Source: Turritopsis dohrnii
Taxonomy: Eukaryota > Cnidaria > Hydrozoa > Anthoathecata > Oceaniidae
Assembly (NCBI GenBank): GCA_027922465.2
Contig: BQMF02000168.1
Location: 186,001-250,000 of the forward strand
Length of the DNA stretch: 64,000 bases
Direction: 5' to 3'
Below the pieces are notes generated by a model that was not told where the DNA came from, did no database searches, and saw nothing but the letters and a program-made list of their open reading frames with translations. Both the position numbers and the translations under genes were made by a program. Within the stretch, counting starts at the first letter, position 1; every line of letters begins with the position of its first letter. This document shows positions 35,001 through 46,539 of this stretch, piece after piece.

Positions 35001-38000
35001 TTATATACATTTTCCGTTTCCAATTCCTAAATTGAAATTTTCATCACGGGGATTGTTCACGCGAAAGGCGATTTTGACCCATCCTTTTCGAAGTTAAGTT
35101 CGGTAAAGAGGTTTTACCTGGGATACTAGTAAATAAATAAAATATGAAATATACGCTTTCTTCACCGTATTGTGGTCCATGCACTCCCTAAGTCAAGCTG
35201 TTTCGTCGGCTGCCAAACTTTTAGAAAACTGTTTTATATTTATTTTAGTTAGATTTTAATTTTAATAGCCTTGCTCCCTTGTTGGGAGCCGTCATTGTAT
35301 ATCAATTTTTAGAAATACATATGTGGGAAGGAAAAAAATTAATAAATAAATCCATTGTGGAGAAGTGCAGCTAGAACAACCAGAAAACTTAAAAATCCTT
35401 GGTTTATATTTCTAATCTATCCTAAACTGGACTACTCGTATCAATTCCACATTACACGAATGCTTTTTATACTGACAGTTATATCTACAAACTAAAAGAC
35501 AGTTATGTTAGAACAATATGAAAAAAATTAGTAGCGCTAGTTTTAACTTAACTCACTTAAGTCACAAAAAGTCGCGTACACAAAAAGTTGTGAGCAAATT
35601 TTTTTGCGACACTTTGTGTATGCGAATTTTTCTTTTTTAGGATTTGCAACTTTTTGTCCTTGCGACTTTTAAATATTTTCACAGAAAATATTTCGCAAGT
35701 CTCTTGCTATTTTCTTGAACCCTGTAGGTGAACCCTACAGAATTGCCCCTCATAGAATTGCCAGCCATCCTTTAGTTGCATTCCAGCATCTTGTTTCAAT
35801 CCATGACAAAAGTCAGCAAATGCAAAAAGTGGGTGAATTCTTTATATTGGGAATGGACGTCCTTAGAGGAAAACTGCTTGATATTTCTTCAATTTGTTAT
35901 TTTTAAGGATTTTATGTGTACAAAATTGGCGTCTTGTGACTTTTAATGTATACTCCCTGCCCATAAGCCTGTGTTGTGTCACCTCCCAAACAGTTCACAA
36001 AAAATGGAATCAAGCAGTTGACAATGGCAAGTGCTACCATCTTGTAGAGTTCGAAATTCTGAGCAAGAAAATGTATAGGATCATATGTCTATGAAGCACC
36101 GTTTCAGAGATATCGTCAATCAAATGTTTTGATGACGTCATAGAGCCGAGTCCCCAAAAATTTGGCCTAAATTTTTCAGTTGCCTCATGGCCAATATCGA
36201 AGACCCCAAAAACGTCAATTATCCCTATTGGTTACCGAGATAATGTACCCTAAGTGTTACAATCGATTCTAGGGTCTCAATACAATGGTTTCTCACTGAC
36301 GTGGCTCAAAAGAAAAGAAAATAATCACTTTCAGAACTCAATCTACCATCTTGCGTGACAGACAAACCAACAGACAAACAAACAGAGAATCAGCTATTAA
36401 TATTTATAGACTAGCCGCCAAGGCGGCGTCGCTTGCCGCCTATGTGCACCTGCTCTGTGTCACCCCGGAGACCCCAATAAACCTTATATTTCCTGAAAAA
36501 CGGCTCGTACAACTTGTGTTCAGCCAGAGGCAGATTCGAAATCAAATATCAAATATCAGTTTAAACAATGGTTCCAAAAAACCCCAAATTTCATGTGTTA
36601 CTAATTTATTTTTTAAAACAATCGTTGATCAGTACAACAATACACTCAAAACGTAGGGAGAAAAAATTCAACTTTTTATTAACTTTTTTTTAAAAAAAGT
36701 TACGCGCTCTAACATGGGTGCTATCAAACAGGGGGAAAATGGTTTCTCTTCTTAAAAAGTTCACACGGGAGGAGAGAAAAAAGGCACGTGCTAAATGAAT
36801 AAAGAGAATAAAAAAAACGTTTGATCTGAAGCTCATAACAATTAAAAAAAGAAATTAAATTATTAAAAGAAAAGGAAAAAAATATTTTGTTTTATGGTTT
36901 TTAAACTTTTCGATTGCTCGAAAAAAAAGTTCACTCGTCTCAGACAGTCAGGCAAGGATACGTTAGGATACACTGGCAAACCGAACATGCTACCACGTTC
37001 TGCCAGGCTGCTTTTTGTCCAAAATGTTTAATCAGTTAGTTTCTTTGTATTTAGTTGATGTATTGTTTTCAAAGCCACGTCAACGTGGAATATAAAACTA
37101 ACAATAATAATAAAAACAAAACGTTATTCCTATTAGTTCATCTGCCAAAAAAAGTCACGTTCGATTGGGGTTGCAATGTATTCGCTTCGAACTCACGTTG
37201 CACACAAAAAAAGAAATAATGTCGCTCACAACTCAACCTACCATTTCGCGTGACTTACAAACAAACAAACAAACAGAGAATCGGCTATTAAAATATAGAC
37301 TAGCCACCAAGGCGGCGTCGCTCCCCGCCCATGTTCAGCCTGCGTTGTCTTCACGAAAAATAAAATTAAGGAATTGACAGCCGAAAGTGTTCCCATGTTG
37401 TAGAGCTCGAAAAACTGATCGGAAAAATGTATGGGATCCTTCCGCTACGATCAACCGTTACAGAGATATCATTGTTCAAATATTTTGATGACGTCACAGA
37501 CCCGTCCCCCAAAAAAAATTAGACCCAAATTTTTCGTCACCCCATCACCTGTATCGTGCACCCCAAAAAACATCAGTTATTTCTTTCGCAGTTCATATCT
37601 ACCATTTTGCGTGACAGACAAACAAACAGACAGACAAACAGAGAGAATCGGATATATAGATACATGACTTTTCAGTTAAGGCTGCTTGCAACACAAAATT
37701 TCCGTGAATTTCACAACTTTTCATGTAACTTACACTCTTTCAAACAAGAACACTAAAAGTTTAGTAATATCAATAATGTCACTATCTATATACTAATACG
37801 CGCTGTGCATACCACTTTTTTCACGCTTTCACTCTCTAAAATTTCGGGTCGTTTTTGCGGTCACTTTTTCATAAAGGTGTTTAAGACCACGGTTAATATT
37901 TTTCTACGATTAGTATAGGGGAAAACATTGCATTGCATTTAATCGTTTCAAATGTTTTGATTATTCGCGAGATCAAGAAACAATAGACAACAACGAAAGT

Positions 38001-39858
38001 ATTGCGCGAAGATTTATTAATGTTTTTAGGGTAAGTACGCTTTAGAAGTTTTTTGTTTGTTTGTTTTGTTTTTCTGATAGTATTAATAGGATTTCTGCGT
38101 CATTACTTTTCAAATAATACGCGATTGAAGAAATGAATATCGTGGTTTTTAATCATGACGGTCTGGGTTCGTAAAGAAAATCGCAATTGTTTTTAATTCA
38201 CATTTCGACACTTTTACGACTATCGCGTTTGGCTTTTATTTACGTGTGGATTCCATGAACAGTTACAGCGATTTTAATCTTTTTGTTGTTTACCTGTACG
38301 CACAATTTATTTTTACTACTGCATTGTATCGTATCGTGAAAGATTTATTATGAATATTTTGATGTGTTTCAGATCTTCTGATTAAAAAGTTTTTCTGTTC
38401 ATAACTCCAGTGTTGAACTAAATATGCTTTAGCCGGAATACCTAGAGATTTTTAAAATTAAAGGAGTGAAGAGTGTTTGTTTCTGTATTGACGTTAGATA
38501 TTTTTAATCATGGGGAACCATTGCATTGCATCTTCAATTTATATATGTAAAAAGTGAAAAAAGTGGACGCACAGCGCGTATTTTTTTTTTTTTTTTTGAT
38601 GAAATAAAACCCGTGTTCTACACGCTGTTCAAAACTACATTCTAAACATTCTACATTCCAAACAATTGAAGAACTTTATCATACTAAAATATTATACTAA
38701 GCCTTTCTCTCTGTTCAGCTCACATCGATTAAAACCTGTAAAAAATTTTTACTCGGGTTACTAGTAAAATATAAATGGGATGTACCGTCTGTCGTCCTAA
38801 CTTCGGACATCCTTCCAAACTTCGGACAACATATCCGCAAAATACAAACCACATCAGTAAAAGTCCATACTGCACTGTGAATTAAACTATAAATCTAAAA
38901 CTTGTCACAACTAAACTTAACAAAAATGAAACACTTAAATTAGTTGACTGTACCCTTGAGACGAACATGATTTATAATTACACTACGCGTTAAAGGCGAT
39001 TATCCACTATGGATAATTGTCCACGGACATAAATACAAACATACGCAGGTGCTCATTACGTAGAGAAGAGTATTGTAAAATCATCATATGCAATTGTTTA
39101 GTATCAAAGAAAAAAGTCGAAAAAAAAAATGTAAACAAAACATTTCGTTAAATGATGCTTGGTTCTCTGGTTACCTGGTTCTCATTCAGTTTCATATAAA
39201 AGATTCAATATAGTTATTTCAGAAGTTAATACAAGTAGAAACCGTCGGCTATAACACTATTTTTAGTTGTTTGACAGGATTGCTATTGCAATCCCTTGAG
39301 GATGACGTTTATCGTTATTTTCAAATCACTTATTTTCTACACGCTTATTTACGCTTCACGCTGACTTTATTGATTGCGTTTGAACACATTATTTTATCAG
39401 CTTTATCTAATATTTTAGTATTTACTTGTGACTTGGTTTGATTGATTATGTACATTTCCGTTTACCAGACAGGTCTGTTTATTTTGGGTGTCCGAAGTTT
39501 GGAAGGATGTCAGAAGTTAGGACGATTGACACGGTATATACATAGTCTGTCTGTAGCCATGATCTTTTCCTTCATTTTGTAATACATAGCATTTTCTGGT
39601 CATTTTCTCCTTCTTTAAGACATATGCTTTGGTTCGTAAGTCATCAACAATATTAGGCGTTGTGTTGTGTGTTCAGAAGAACAAAAGTACACGAAGAAGG
39701 AGCAGGAGAAAAAAGGACCAACCGGATAAATGGCTCAGAATTATCATTACCTTAAAATCGAGGGGAGGAAACAAATCTGGAGCTCTGAATTCGTGACCTA
39801 TTCCAGTAGATGTAAATCTTAAATCATTTCTTTCTTCGAACTTTTGCATCTTTGCCAT
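32072..39858 (-). CDS. Unrecognised seven-exon gene, axonemal-type composition
   Basis: Exons bounded by GT-AG: 39858-39751, 33790-33608, 33513-33355, 32911-32778, 32697-32488, 32397-32296 and 32160-32072 (about 327 residues; one junction may be off by a base). The product is hydrophilic and rich in Pro, Tyr, Lys and Arg. It has no signal peptide, membrane segment or coiled coil. Short phrases such as FTSTGIGHEF, FYMTATGSSHDF, PGHWGVNY, MYLTTTQKTHRPF and MYRTEYQS recur in style. This pattern is typical of sperm/ciliary microtubule inner proteins and SAXO-like proteins, but I cannot assign a family, so the ciliary link is a guess. Intron 1 (33.8-39.75 kb) is almost 6 kb and filled with repeats and a LINE tail. 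Confidence 0.6.
34085..34545 (+). pseudogene. 3' end of a LINE reverse transcriptase (fragment C)
   Basis: The frame from about 34112 reads RKICSFVHDVINMNTC, then RHTN-like repeats, YGHRSLKYMEAKLFNELP and a stop near 34362. This is the same C-terminal region as in other LINE tails here. It lies on the opposite strand to the host gene, inside its first intron. Confidence 0.6.
34620..34990 (-). repeat. Dispersed repeat, reverse copy
   Basis: The minus strand encodes MGSFRYDQPLQRYH, found also on plus at 37431. The DNA also shares the ATGACGTCA, CACCCGTGTC and GATCGTTTCG blocks with 36100-36410 and 37380-37670. Coding is not implied; the peptide is only a marker of shared sequence. Confidence 0.6.
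36100..37670 (+). repeat. Head-to-tail cluster of dispersed repeats with AGCCGCCAAGGCGGC junctions
   Basis: Three copies in one orientation end in TGCGTGACAGACAAAC...GAATCGGCTATT-ATATAGA (36350-36410, 37250-37303 and 37610-37665). Two of them run straight into a palindromic start, CTAGCC(G/A)CCAAGGCGGCGTCGCT (36410 and 37305). Between them is AT-rich sequence with homopolymers. The 1-236 repeat is another copy. No protein domain is present. Confidence 0.65.
37797..38580. mobile_element. ~784-bp inverted-repeat element with TACGCGCTGTGC ends
   Basis: The left TACGCGCTGTGCATACCACTTTTTTCAC and right GTGAAAAAAGTGGACGCACAGCGCGTA are inverted ends of about 27 bases with one short difference. The right end is followed by a T run (38581-38599). 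There is no transposase ORF. It lies in intron 1 of the gene at 32.1-39.9 kb. Confidence 0.8.
38783..39536. mobile_element. 754-bp inverted-repeat element with TACCGT ends
   Basis: The reverse complement of the right end repeats CGTCCTAACTTC-GACATCC and TTCCAAACTTCGGACA from the left end, so the inverted repeat is about 45 bases with small differences. There is no ORF. It lies in intron 1 of the gene at 32.1-39.9 kb. Confidence 0.8.
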
Positions 39859-40375
39859 ATTAATGAATCGTGTGCTTTTATCGTGTCACATTAATTAAAG
39901 AAATGAACAAGGTAAGGTACCATTTTAGATGTTTACAACAAACATGACAACCATAAAGTTTCCATTTAGTCTAAAAACGAGACTCGTGTGTAAAAACGTA
40001 TTAATAGATATAAAGGTGTCTTAAATACCTTTTTGGTACAAATAAAAAATTATTAATGCTTTTTTTTCTATCGGAACATCATTTTCTACTTTATTTAGTG
40101 TCTCTTCTGAATTATCATTCATAATCATTCATAGTCTGTGAAGTTCTATGTATGAATAAAATAGCAAGAAAACCGAAAGTGTTTTGATTCCTCAGAGCTA
40201 CATAAGAATTAAAGTGAGTGAGAAACGTCGTATGGTTTACAGGCTGGTAAGAATTTCTTTTTTATGGAACTGCGTGTTTTTTAATTTCTAGAAATATTTT
40301 CTATCGTTATCAGGGAATAGAATTTTCATTTTCATTTTGGAACTTTAAAAGGTTTTGAGAAAAAATAAGTGAAAT

Positions 40376-40620
40376 GGTACCGTTAAAGCGGGCGGGGTGA
40401 CGACTTCGATCAATTTTGCCACTATTTTAAAAATAACTGCCGAAATACTAAACCATTACTTCTGAAACTTTGGAATCATTACATTACATGTTTCTTCTAT
40501 TTCAGTGCAAAATTTCACATTAACTAAACTTGTAATACCAGAGAAATAACCTGATCTTAAGAAAACAACAATATTGATTGGGGTGACTTCGATCAGCTTA
40601 TGAGAAACGCCAAATCACTT
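40376..40620 (+). repeat. Partial Tc1/mariner-like non-autonomous element
   Basis: TACCGTTAAAGCGGG-GGGGTGAC near 40379 resembles the TACCGTAAAGCGGGGTGAC end at 57100, and GGGGTGACTTCGATCA recurs at about 40580. A matching right end is not found, so the copy is truncated. Confidence 0.45.
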
Positions 40621-41289
40621 ACAATTATATTTGACAATGTTTTTAAAGCGCCATTATTACAATATTAACAGACCACCATTTGTCATCCGCAGAAAGTGTT
40701 CGACCATAAAAGATCAACGAATGTTAGTAAAGCAAAAGATATTTACGACGTTCACACATGTGTGACCCTCATTAATACGAAACAAAATTAACATTGAAAT
40801 TTCATTGTATCTCAAACAAAATTTTTGAGATCTATCATGATGGGCAAAGAGCACGCTTGTTAAAATTTTATTATTAAAATAAAGTGGTTTAATCTCCCAT
40901 GAGATACAAAAACTTTTCACGAAGTTCTTGCGAACATGTATTTTATAGCCATATAAAACATTCGAATTTTTCATGTTTTTATAAACACGATACTATCGAT
41001 AAAGGAATAAGGAAAAGAAAAACAGAATATAGCGGTGAAGAAAAGAATTTCTTTCAGACATTATAATACATTCAGCCTCTATACTTCACATATGTACCAA
41101 AAATGTCCCAGCTAAACTCTTGAATACGACGTAAAGCGATGACCAAATGGCCAATGTGAGCGGTGAAATTTTTGATGTTTATCGTCGTTAATTTCGGAGG
41201 AAATTGATTGTTTCGCTTGAAGACATGATCTACCCGTCCTAAAGCCATATTAACTGTTGTTACATTTGGGTTTCCTCTAGGTGATCTTA

Positions 41290-41645
41290 AAGATTCTTCC
41301 TTATGATTTTTTGACCACCTTTGTTACATGCGATGTAAGAGCCACCAGCTGATACTTATCAAATAGTCCTTGATTTTTACCTTCAAAAATAAGAGTGGTG
41401 TAGCTTTGGTGTAGCTTTGAGGATCTTTGGAGTAAATCCATTATCAAGGCTGTTTCTTCAGTTGAGATGCAATGGTCTTGCAAGGTGTTACAAATTGCAG
41501 GAAAGCCATCTGGTCCAGCTGCAGAGTTAGAAGATAGGGTACTGATCTCTCTGACGAAATCTTCTTTAAAGAGATCAGGGTCCTCTAACAGTTTAGATAG
41601 TTGTAGTCTGGTTTTGGTGAGGTAAAAACAAACTTATACTTGCCA
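41290..41645 (-). pseudogene. LINE reverse transcriptase fragment
   Basis: The minus-strand translation from 41640 contains LEDPDLFKEDFVREISTLS, SAAGPDGFPA and later IFEGKNQGLFDKYQLVALTS. These are the palm entry region of non-LTR reverse transcriptases (GPDG, then a xPIxKG..YRPV-like block). It is truncated on both sides and abuts the (ATT)n tail of the LINE at 41.65 kb. Confidence 0.7.
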
Positions 41646-41654
41646 ATTGCCATT

Positions 41655-44600
41655 TATTATTATTATTATTCATTATTATTAATTTATTTAGTAATGCAGG
41701 TTGAATTTACAAGTGCAGCATGAGCTGATGTGGACCTACAAATAGCTAAATGAAAAATAAAAAGTAAAATATGTATAGCACTCACTTACAGATAAAAATA
41801 TCATTATATATATCTATGTCATTATAAAATACTATTGTGAAATAAAATGTGGTAAAAAAAAAACAAAAAAAAACAAAAAAAAAACAAAACAAAAAACAAA
41901 AAAAAAACAAAAAAAAAACAGAGAAGACAGTGATCTTACCCAACAAGAAAAATAACAAAAGAGAGTTAGAAGCAAGAGGCTGTGGTAGGCAATACACTGC
42001 AAAATAAACCCAGTTGGTACACAATCCACCTACAGGAGATGACACTGAGCAAATAGGGTGAGCATAAGGCATATTAAGACTAAAATCTAGAAAAATAAAT
42101 TCTATAAAACTTAAAGGGTCAAAACATAAATAGTTAATTAGATAAATTTAATTTAGTAAACCTGTGTATAAGGTAGTACCACGGCTAGAACCAACTTCCA
42201 TTAGCTAGCAAATATGAGATGAGAGTAGGACTAGAGTATCGAGGTGGATAAGAATGAGCTAGGAGACTAGAGTGTTGGCTAGGCGTGGTTCGCAATAAAC
42301 AACATAAATCCCTCTAATATAAACTAAATAAAAACGAAATTTTCATTTATATTGTAAGAGTTATGTTCAAAGGAATACGAGTTAATTTTGTCTTTATATT
42401 TCGACAAGTCGTTTCGGAATCGATTGTGATCCTGAATTTCCGTCAGATTTGTTGGTATTGCGTTCCATATCTTACAACCGCGGGAGGAAAACGAGTTCCT
42501 ATTCCCATTTTCCATAGTAACATTCAGTTGTTGCTTCCTTCGTGTTTCCCTGAAAATAATAGGATGGGTGAACATTGAACAGATATCAGGATCAGTGAGT
42601 TTATAGTAGATCTTATGCATTAAGCATAATAAACGACGCTTATATAGGTATGAAATCGACATCCATCCGACCCGGCCAAGAGCGCCGCCTGGAGATAAAC
42701 CATTTGGTAATCGATGTATAATCTTTGCTGCTTTGGCATGAATTATGTCTAAGCTCGCAATCCAATTACTCGGACAGCTTCCCCATACGACTATATTGTA
42801 TGTTATTGCTGGAATGATTGTAGCAAAATAGAACTTTTCAAGGACCTGCCTGTTAAGTGATAACATTCTTTTTAATAAGCGAACTCTAATGTTGAAAGTC
42901 TTTTTCAGTGTTTCAATATGGTAGTTCCAGTTTAATTTGCTGTCGATAAAAGTCCCCAGAATTTTGCTGTTATCAACTATATCTAGCGACTTGCCATTAA
43001 GGGTAATATTTTGTGGTGGTCCAATAAATCGATTTTTGGATACAATGAGAATTTTTGTTTTACCTGGATGAATGATCATTCCATTTAACACGGCCCAATT
43101 GTTCAGGTGATGGGCTAGACTCTGCAGGTTTGACATGAGAAGGTCGAAGGAAGAGGCATACGTCACCGCTGTTGTGTCATCAGCAAACATTTCGGTATCG
43201 GTTTCGGTTTCACAGTGAACCGGACCTGGAGATGGTGTCGCTGTTGGTAGGTCATTTGCGTGATAGGAGTAGAACCGAGGACCCAGGAGAGAGCCTTGTG
43301 GAACCCCTTGTTCGACAGGGGCCAAGTCGGATTTGCTTGTCCCTACGATTGTAAACTGACTCCTGTTCTCTAAGTAGCTTTTGCTCCATTCATAAAGATC
43401 TCCACTAATACCAATAGCTTGGATCTTTTTCAGAAGGGTTTGATGACAGACACTGTCGAAGGCTTTACTGAAGTCAATCAGCATTACACCAACGAACATA
43501 CCTTCATTCATTTTCATTAACCATTTATCAGTTAATTTTATTAACATTAGTTCTGGAGACCGACCCTTTCGAAATCCCCACTGGTGGTTGCTCAGTAAGC
43601 TGTGTTCGTAAATATGACTGTCAATGTGTGATGCAAAGATAGCTTCTAGCAGTTTACCTGGTAGTGGTAGGAGTGATATTGGCCGATAATTTTCACATTT
43701 AGATTTCGATCCTTTTTTATGAATGCAAGTAACTTTGGAGATTTTGTATCTAGTAGGAAATTTAAGTGAAGTGAAACTTCCTTTAGCTATATAATGCAGA
43801 CCTTCGATGACACTATCACCAATCATATTGACGACTTTGGCGTTGATATTATCATGACCACCTGCCTTCCCGTTCTTAAAGACTTTCGGAATAGTTGAAG
43901 AGAGCTTGTCGATACTATAGTCAATTTCATTAGTTGTTGGTGTTACTCTATATATGTGATTAAGTTGCTTAGCATTGTTAATATCTTTATGCAATTTCCC
44001 AATGTTCGCAAAGTAAGTGTTGAGGGAATTACTTTTAACTAAATTGTCGGTAGTGATGTCGCCGTTAACATCTTCTAGTGGTCCAATGTAGCTGCTTTTA
44101 CATTTACCAGTAAATTCGTTTATGCACTTCCAGAAAGCTTTAGTTGATGATTTTAATCCTCTAAATTTGTCCTTCCAGTAGGATGATTCAGCTAATCTCA
44201 AGATTTTGGTACATCTGTTACGAGCTTGTTTGTAAACCAGCCACTCGTGAGAGCCTTTAGGTGTTTTTTGGGCTCTCTTTAGTAGTTTAAAACGCTTATT
44301 TAATTCTTTCCTGATTGTGCCATTCATCCAAGGGTGAGATTTGGCTCTTATTTTCACCTTCCTTTCTTTGATATGATCGTCCATTACTGACTTGAATAGC
44401 TTTTCCCAGATGTCTACAGTATCGTCAACATCATTGAAGATGTCGCATATCTGCCAAGGTACTGCATCAAAATCAGATCTAAATTTGTCAATATCAATGT
44501 TTTTGAGGTTCTTAACCGTTCTGAATAGTGGTTTCCTTCTGCGAGAAGAGAAGGCTTTAAAGGTACAATGGACGAGGTGGTGGTCAGACAATCCCAAGTC

Positions 44601-45490
44601 TACTGCGTTACAATTTGTAATTTTGTCTTTACAGCTTGTTTGAATGATAATATGATCAATTTGCGTTTTTGAAGAGTCTGTTATGCGGGTAGGATCCTTG
44701 ATAATGTTGAAGAGGCTATGCCTGTTTAGTATATTGTTAAAAGATCTGCGAATATTGTTGATAGGAGTGTTGTCTATGTTAAAGTCTCCAAGAAATATCA
44801 AGTTAGTTCGTTTAGTTACAATTGAATTTAATACCAGATCGAATTTTTTTAAAAACTGGGGATGAAGCTTTGGTGGTTGGTATACACAAGATATCAATAG
44901 CTTTTGGGACCTGACAGAGCATTCCAAGAGGATCATCTCTAGATCCATAACATCCAATTTTGTATATTCAATACCGTTCAAAGAGTCACGAAAATACAAG
45001 ATAACACCACCCCAACCAGAGTCGTCATGTCTATCCTTTCGCAATAAACTATAGTTCTCAATTTTGATCTCATCATCTGAGATTTCACTTTTCAAATGAG
45101 TTTCAGAAATGGCCAGGATGTCTAAATTGGTCTCTGCTAGAAGAACTTTGATTTGATGAATCTTCTTGCAGAGCCCATTTATATTCAGATGAGCGATTGA
45201 AATTCCAATGGTACTTTTTAATTCGTCGGACAGTTCCTTGAAGGCAAGAGTATTACTGTTAGTGCTGGTACTGTCCAGAGATGACTTCAACTGGGTACAT
45301 TTAGGACATAGCCAGTTCAGTAACTCTTGGTTTTTGAGCTCTTCGTATGCCTTTGGAGAGACATTTCCACACTTGATATGACCCCATCTTGTACAACCAT
45401 CACACGATATTGCACGATGAGTTCTAGCAACAGGTCTGGTGCATATACCACATTTTGGAGCCATTTTGTTCTTCTTGCGGATTTTAACCG
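41655..45490 (-). mobile_element. CR1-like LINE, near full length
   Basis: This unit contains the intact ORF at 42324-45464, a 3' UTR with a long A/C-rich tract (plus-strand A runs broken by C, 41853-41921), and an (ATT)n-type tail at 41655-41690, as CR1/L2-type LINEs often have. The 5' end is probably within about 80 bases upstream of the ATG, but no target-site duplication was identified. Confidence 0.7.
42324..45464 (-). CDS. LINE ORF: PHD finger, endonuclease and reverse transcriptase (intact)
   Basis: A single open frame of 1046 codons. Residues 4-57 form a PHD-like zinc finger (CGICTRPVAR ... CDGCTRWGHIKC ... WLCPKC). Residues about 93-305 form an exonuclease-endonuclease-phosphatase domain (AHLNINGL, ISETHL, LGDFNID, then LSDHHLVHC). 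Residues about 570-830 form a reverse transcriptase (KGSKSKCENYRPISLLP, LIDFSKAFD, GVPQGSLLGP, FADD near residue 760). All catalytic motifs are present without a stop or frameshift. The protein would nick target DNA and copy its own RNA into it. The domain order fits the CR1/L2/Rex1 group; there is no RNase H. It may be active or recently so. Confidence 0.9.
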   Translation of the reverse strand: MAPKCGICTRPVARTHRAISCDGCTRWGHIKCGNVSPKAYEELKNQELLNWLCPKCTQLKSSLDSTSTNSNTLAFKELSDELKSTIGISIAHLNINGLCKKIHQIKVLLAETNLDILAISETHLKSEISDDEIKIENYSLLRKDRHDDSGWGGVILYFRDSLNGIEYTKLDVMDLEMILLECSVRSQKLLISCVYQPPKLHPQFLKKFDLVLNSIVTKRTNLIFLGDFNIDNTPINNIRRSFNNILNRHSLFNIIKDPTRITDSSKTQIDHIIIQTSCKDKITNCNAVDLGLSDHHLVHCTFKAFSSRRRKPLFRTVKNLKNIDIDKFRSDFDAVPWQICDIFNDVDDTVDIWEKLFKSVMDDHIKERKVKIRAKSHPWMNGTIRKELNKRFKLLKRAQKTPKGSHEWLVYKQARNRCTKILRLAESSYWKDKFRGLKSSTKAFWKCINEFTGKCKSSYIGPLEDVNGDITTDNLVKSNSLNTYFANIGKLHKDINNAKQLNHIYRVTPTTNEIDYSIDKLSSTIPKVFKNGKAGGHDNINAKVVNMIGDSVIEGLHYIAKGSFTSLKFPTRYKISKVTCIHKKGSKSKCENYRPISLLPLPGKLLEAIFASHIDSHIYEHSLLSNHQWGFRKGRSPELMLIKLTDKWLMKMNEGMFVGVMLIDFSKAFDSVCHQTLLKKIQAIGISGDLYEWSKSYLENRSQFTIVGTSKSDLAPVEQGVPQGSLLGPRFYSYHANDLPTATPSPGPVHCETETDTEMFADDTTAVTYASSFDLLMSNLQSLAHHLNNWAVLNGMIIHPGKTKILIVSKNRFIGPPQNITLNGKSLDIVDNSKILGTFIDSKLNWNYHIETLKKTFNIRVRLLKRMLSLNRQVLEKFYFATIIPAITYNIVVWGSCPSNWIASLDIIHAKAAKIIHRLPNGLSPGGALGRVGWMSISYLYKRRLLCLMHKIYYKLTDPDICSMFTHPIIFRETRRKQQLNVTMENGNRNSFSSRGCKIWNAIPTNLTEIQDHNRFRNDLSKYKDKINSYSFEHNSYNINENFVFI

Positions 45491-45499
45491 CCTAACAAA

Positions 45500-46530
45500 A
45501 CCATTTTAATACTCTATATTTTCCTATAAGATAGAAGGCAGCGCTCCCTCTTGTGTTGTGGAGATTACCCTCGTCAATCTTTAATTGACAAGAAAAGTAT
45601 ATTTTTATGTCAATATTTACGCATCAAAGCCATCTTCTCTTTATACATTTGTCTTCAAGACTTTGGGTTTCGTTTTGCTAATTTTTTTGCATATAAGTAG
45701 AAATATTTTGGATTTGATTTGATCTTTGATGTGGTATCAGTTTCATCACTTTCTCATTCTCTTGTGATTTTTAAAGTTTGAGTTCAATGTCAAAAAGTTT
45801 TAGTTTGGTCTTGCTGTTTTAAAGTTGTTTATGTTTCCTCATTAAAATGGATCTGCTGTATGGGATGTCTTTGCGAGTCTTTGGTATGTTGTTTTTTGTT
45901 TTAAGTCTTGTAATCAGAAAACCATTATGCAAGTTTATGCAAGTTTTTTTTTGAATTGCTTTAATCTGAATGCTTACTGAAAATTAGTTTTGAAAACCAA
46001 TAGATTTATATGCCTGTTAAAAAAGTAATGTATTTTTTTGCCTGCTATTAGGAAACTGATAATAACAAAAGCAACCATGATACTAATTGCTTGCTATTTA
46101 TGTGATTTTTCTGTAATAAATGCATTTTATAAGGTTTCAAAATTTCTTCACATTTTGTTTATTATAAGCATGATGTTTTTAAAGCTTTCTTGAAGTGAAT
46201 AAACAAATATAAGCAGAGAGTGCCACTTTACCGTTGACTAGAGCCACTTACAATGGATTTTTATTTGGGAGTCTAATCTTATTCTTATATTACTCTTCCA
46301 TTCTGTAAAAAATTTAGAAACAACTATAATTCAAAACTATTCAAATCAACCTTTCACTCAATCAACAAACAGACAATATGTTGCTCTTCTCGTAGCCTAC
46401 ATCTCAAATTTTTAAGTCGTTGTTTCAGGCAGTCTTAAATATTTACTTTACAGTACTCTGTTTTTTTGTTTCAGTGATAAACAAAAAATCTTCAAATATC
46501 AATTATCTGCACAATTTCCTATTATATTGA
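45500..46530. other. AT-rich intergenic region upstream of the SLFNL1-like gene
   Basis: No gene or named repeat is recognised. It lies between the 5' ends of the minus-strand LINE and the plus-strand SLFNL1-like gene and probably holds that gene's promoter. No TATA box could be singled out from the AT-rich background. Confidence 0.4.
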
Positions 46531-46539
46531 CTTTGCTTG

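Noticed and set aside
35540..35700. Possible MITE with GTCACAAAAAGTCGC / GCGACTTTT
   Set aside because: Inverted similarity is patchy and no end or target duplication can be fixed.
36351..36656. 101-codon ORF with QTNRQTNR start
   Set aside because: Product of the AGACAAAC tract at a repeat end; the same string occurs in other repeat copies.
41782..42072. Phe-rich 96-codon ORF on minus
   Set aside because: The Phe run comes from the A/C-rich tract of the LINE 3' UTR.
43172..43354. ORF on plus inside the LINE
   Set aside because: Antisense shadow of the reverse transcriptase palm region.
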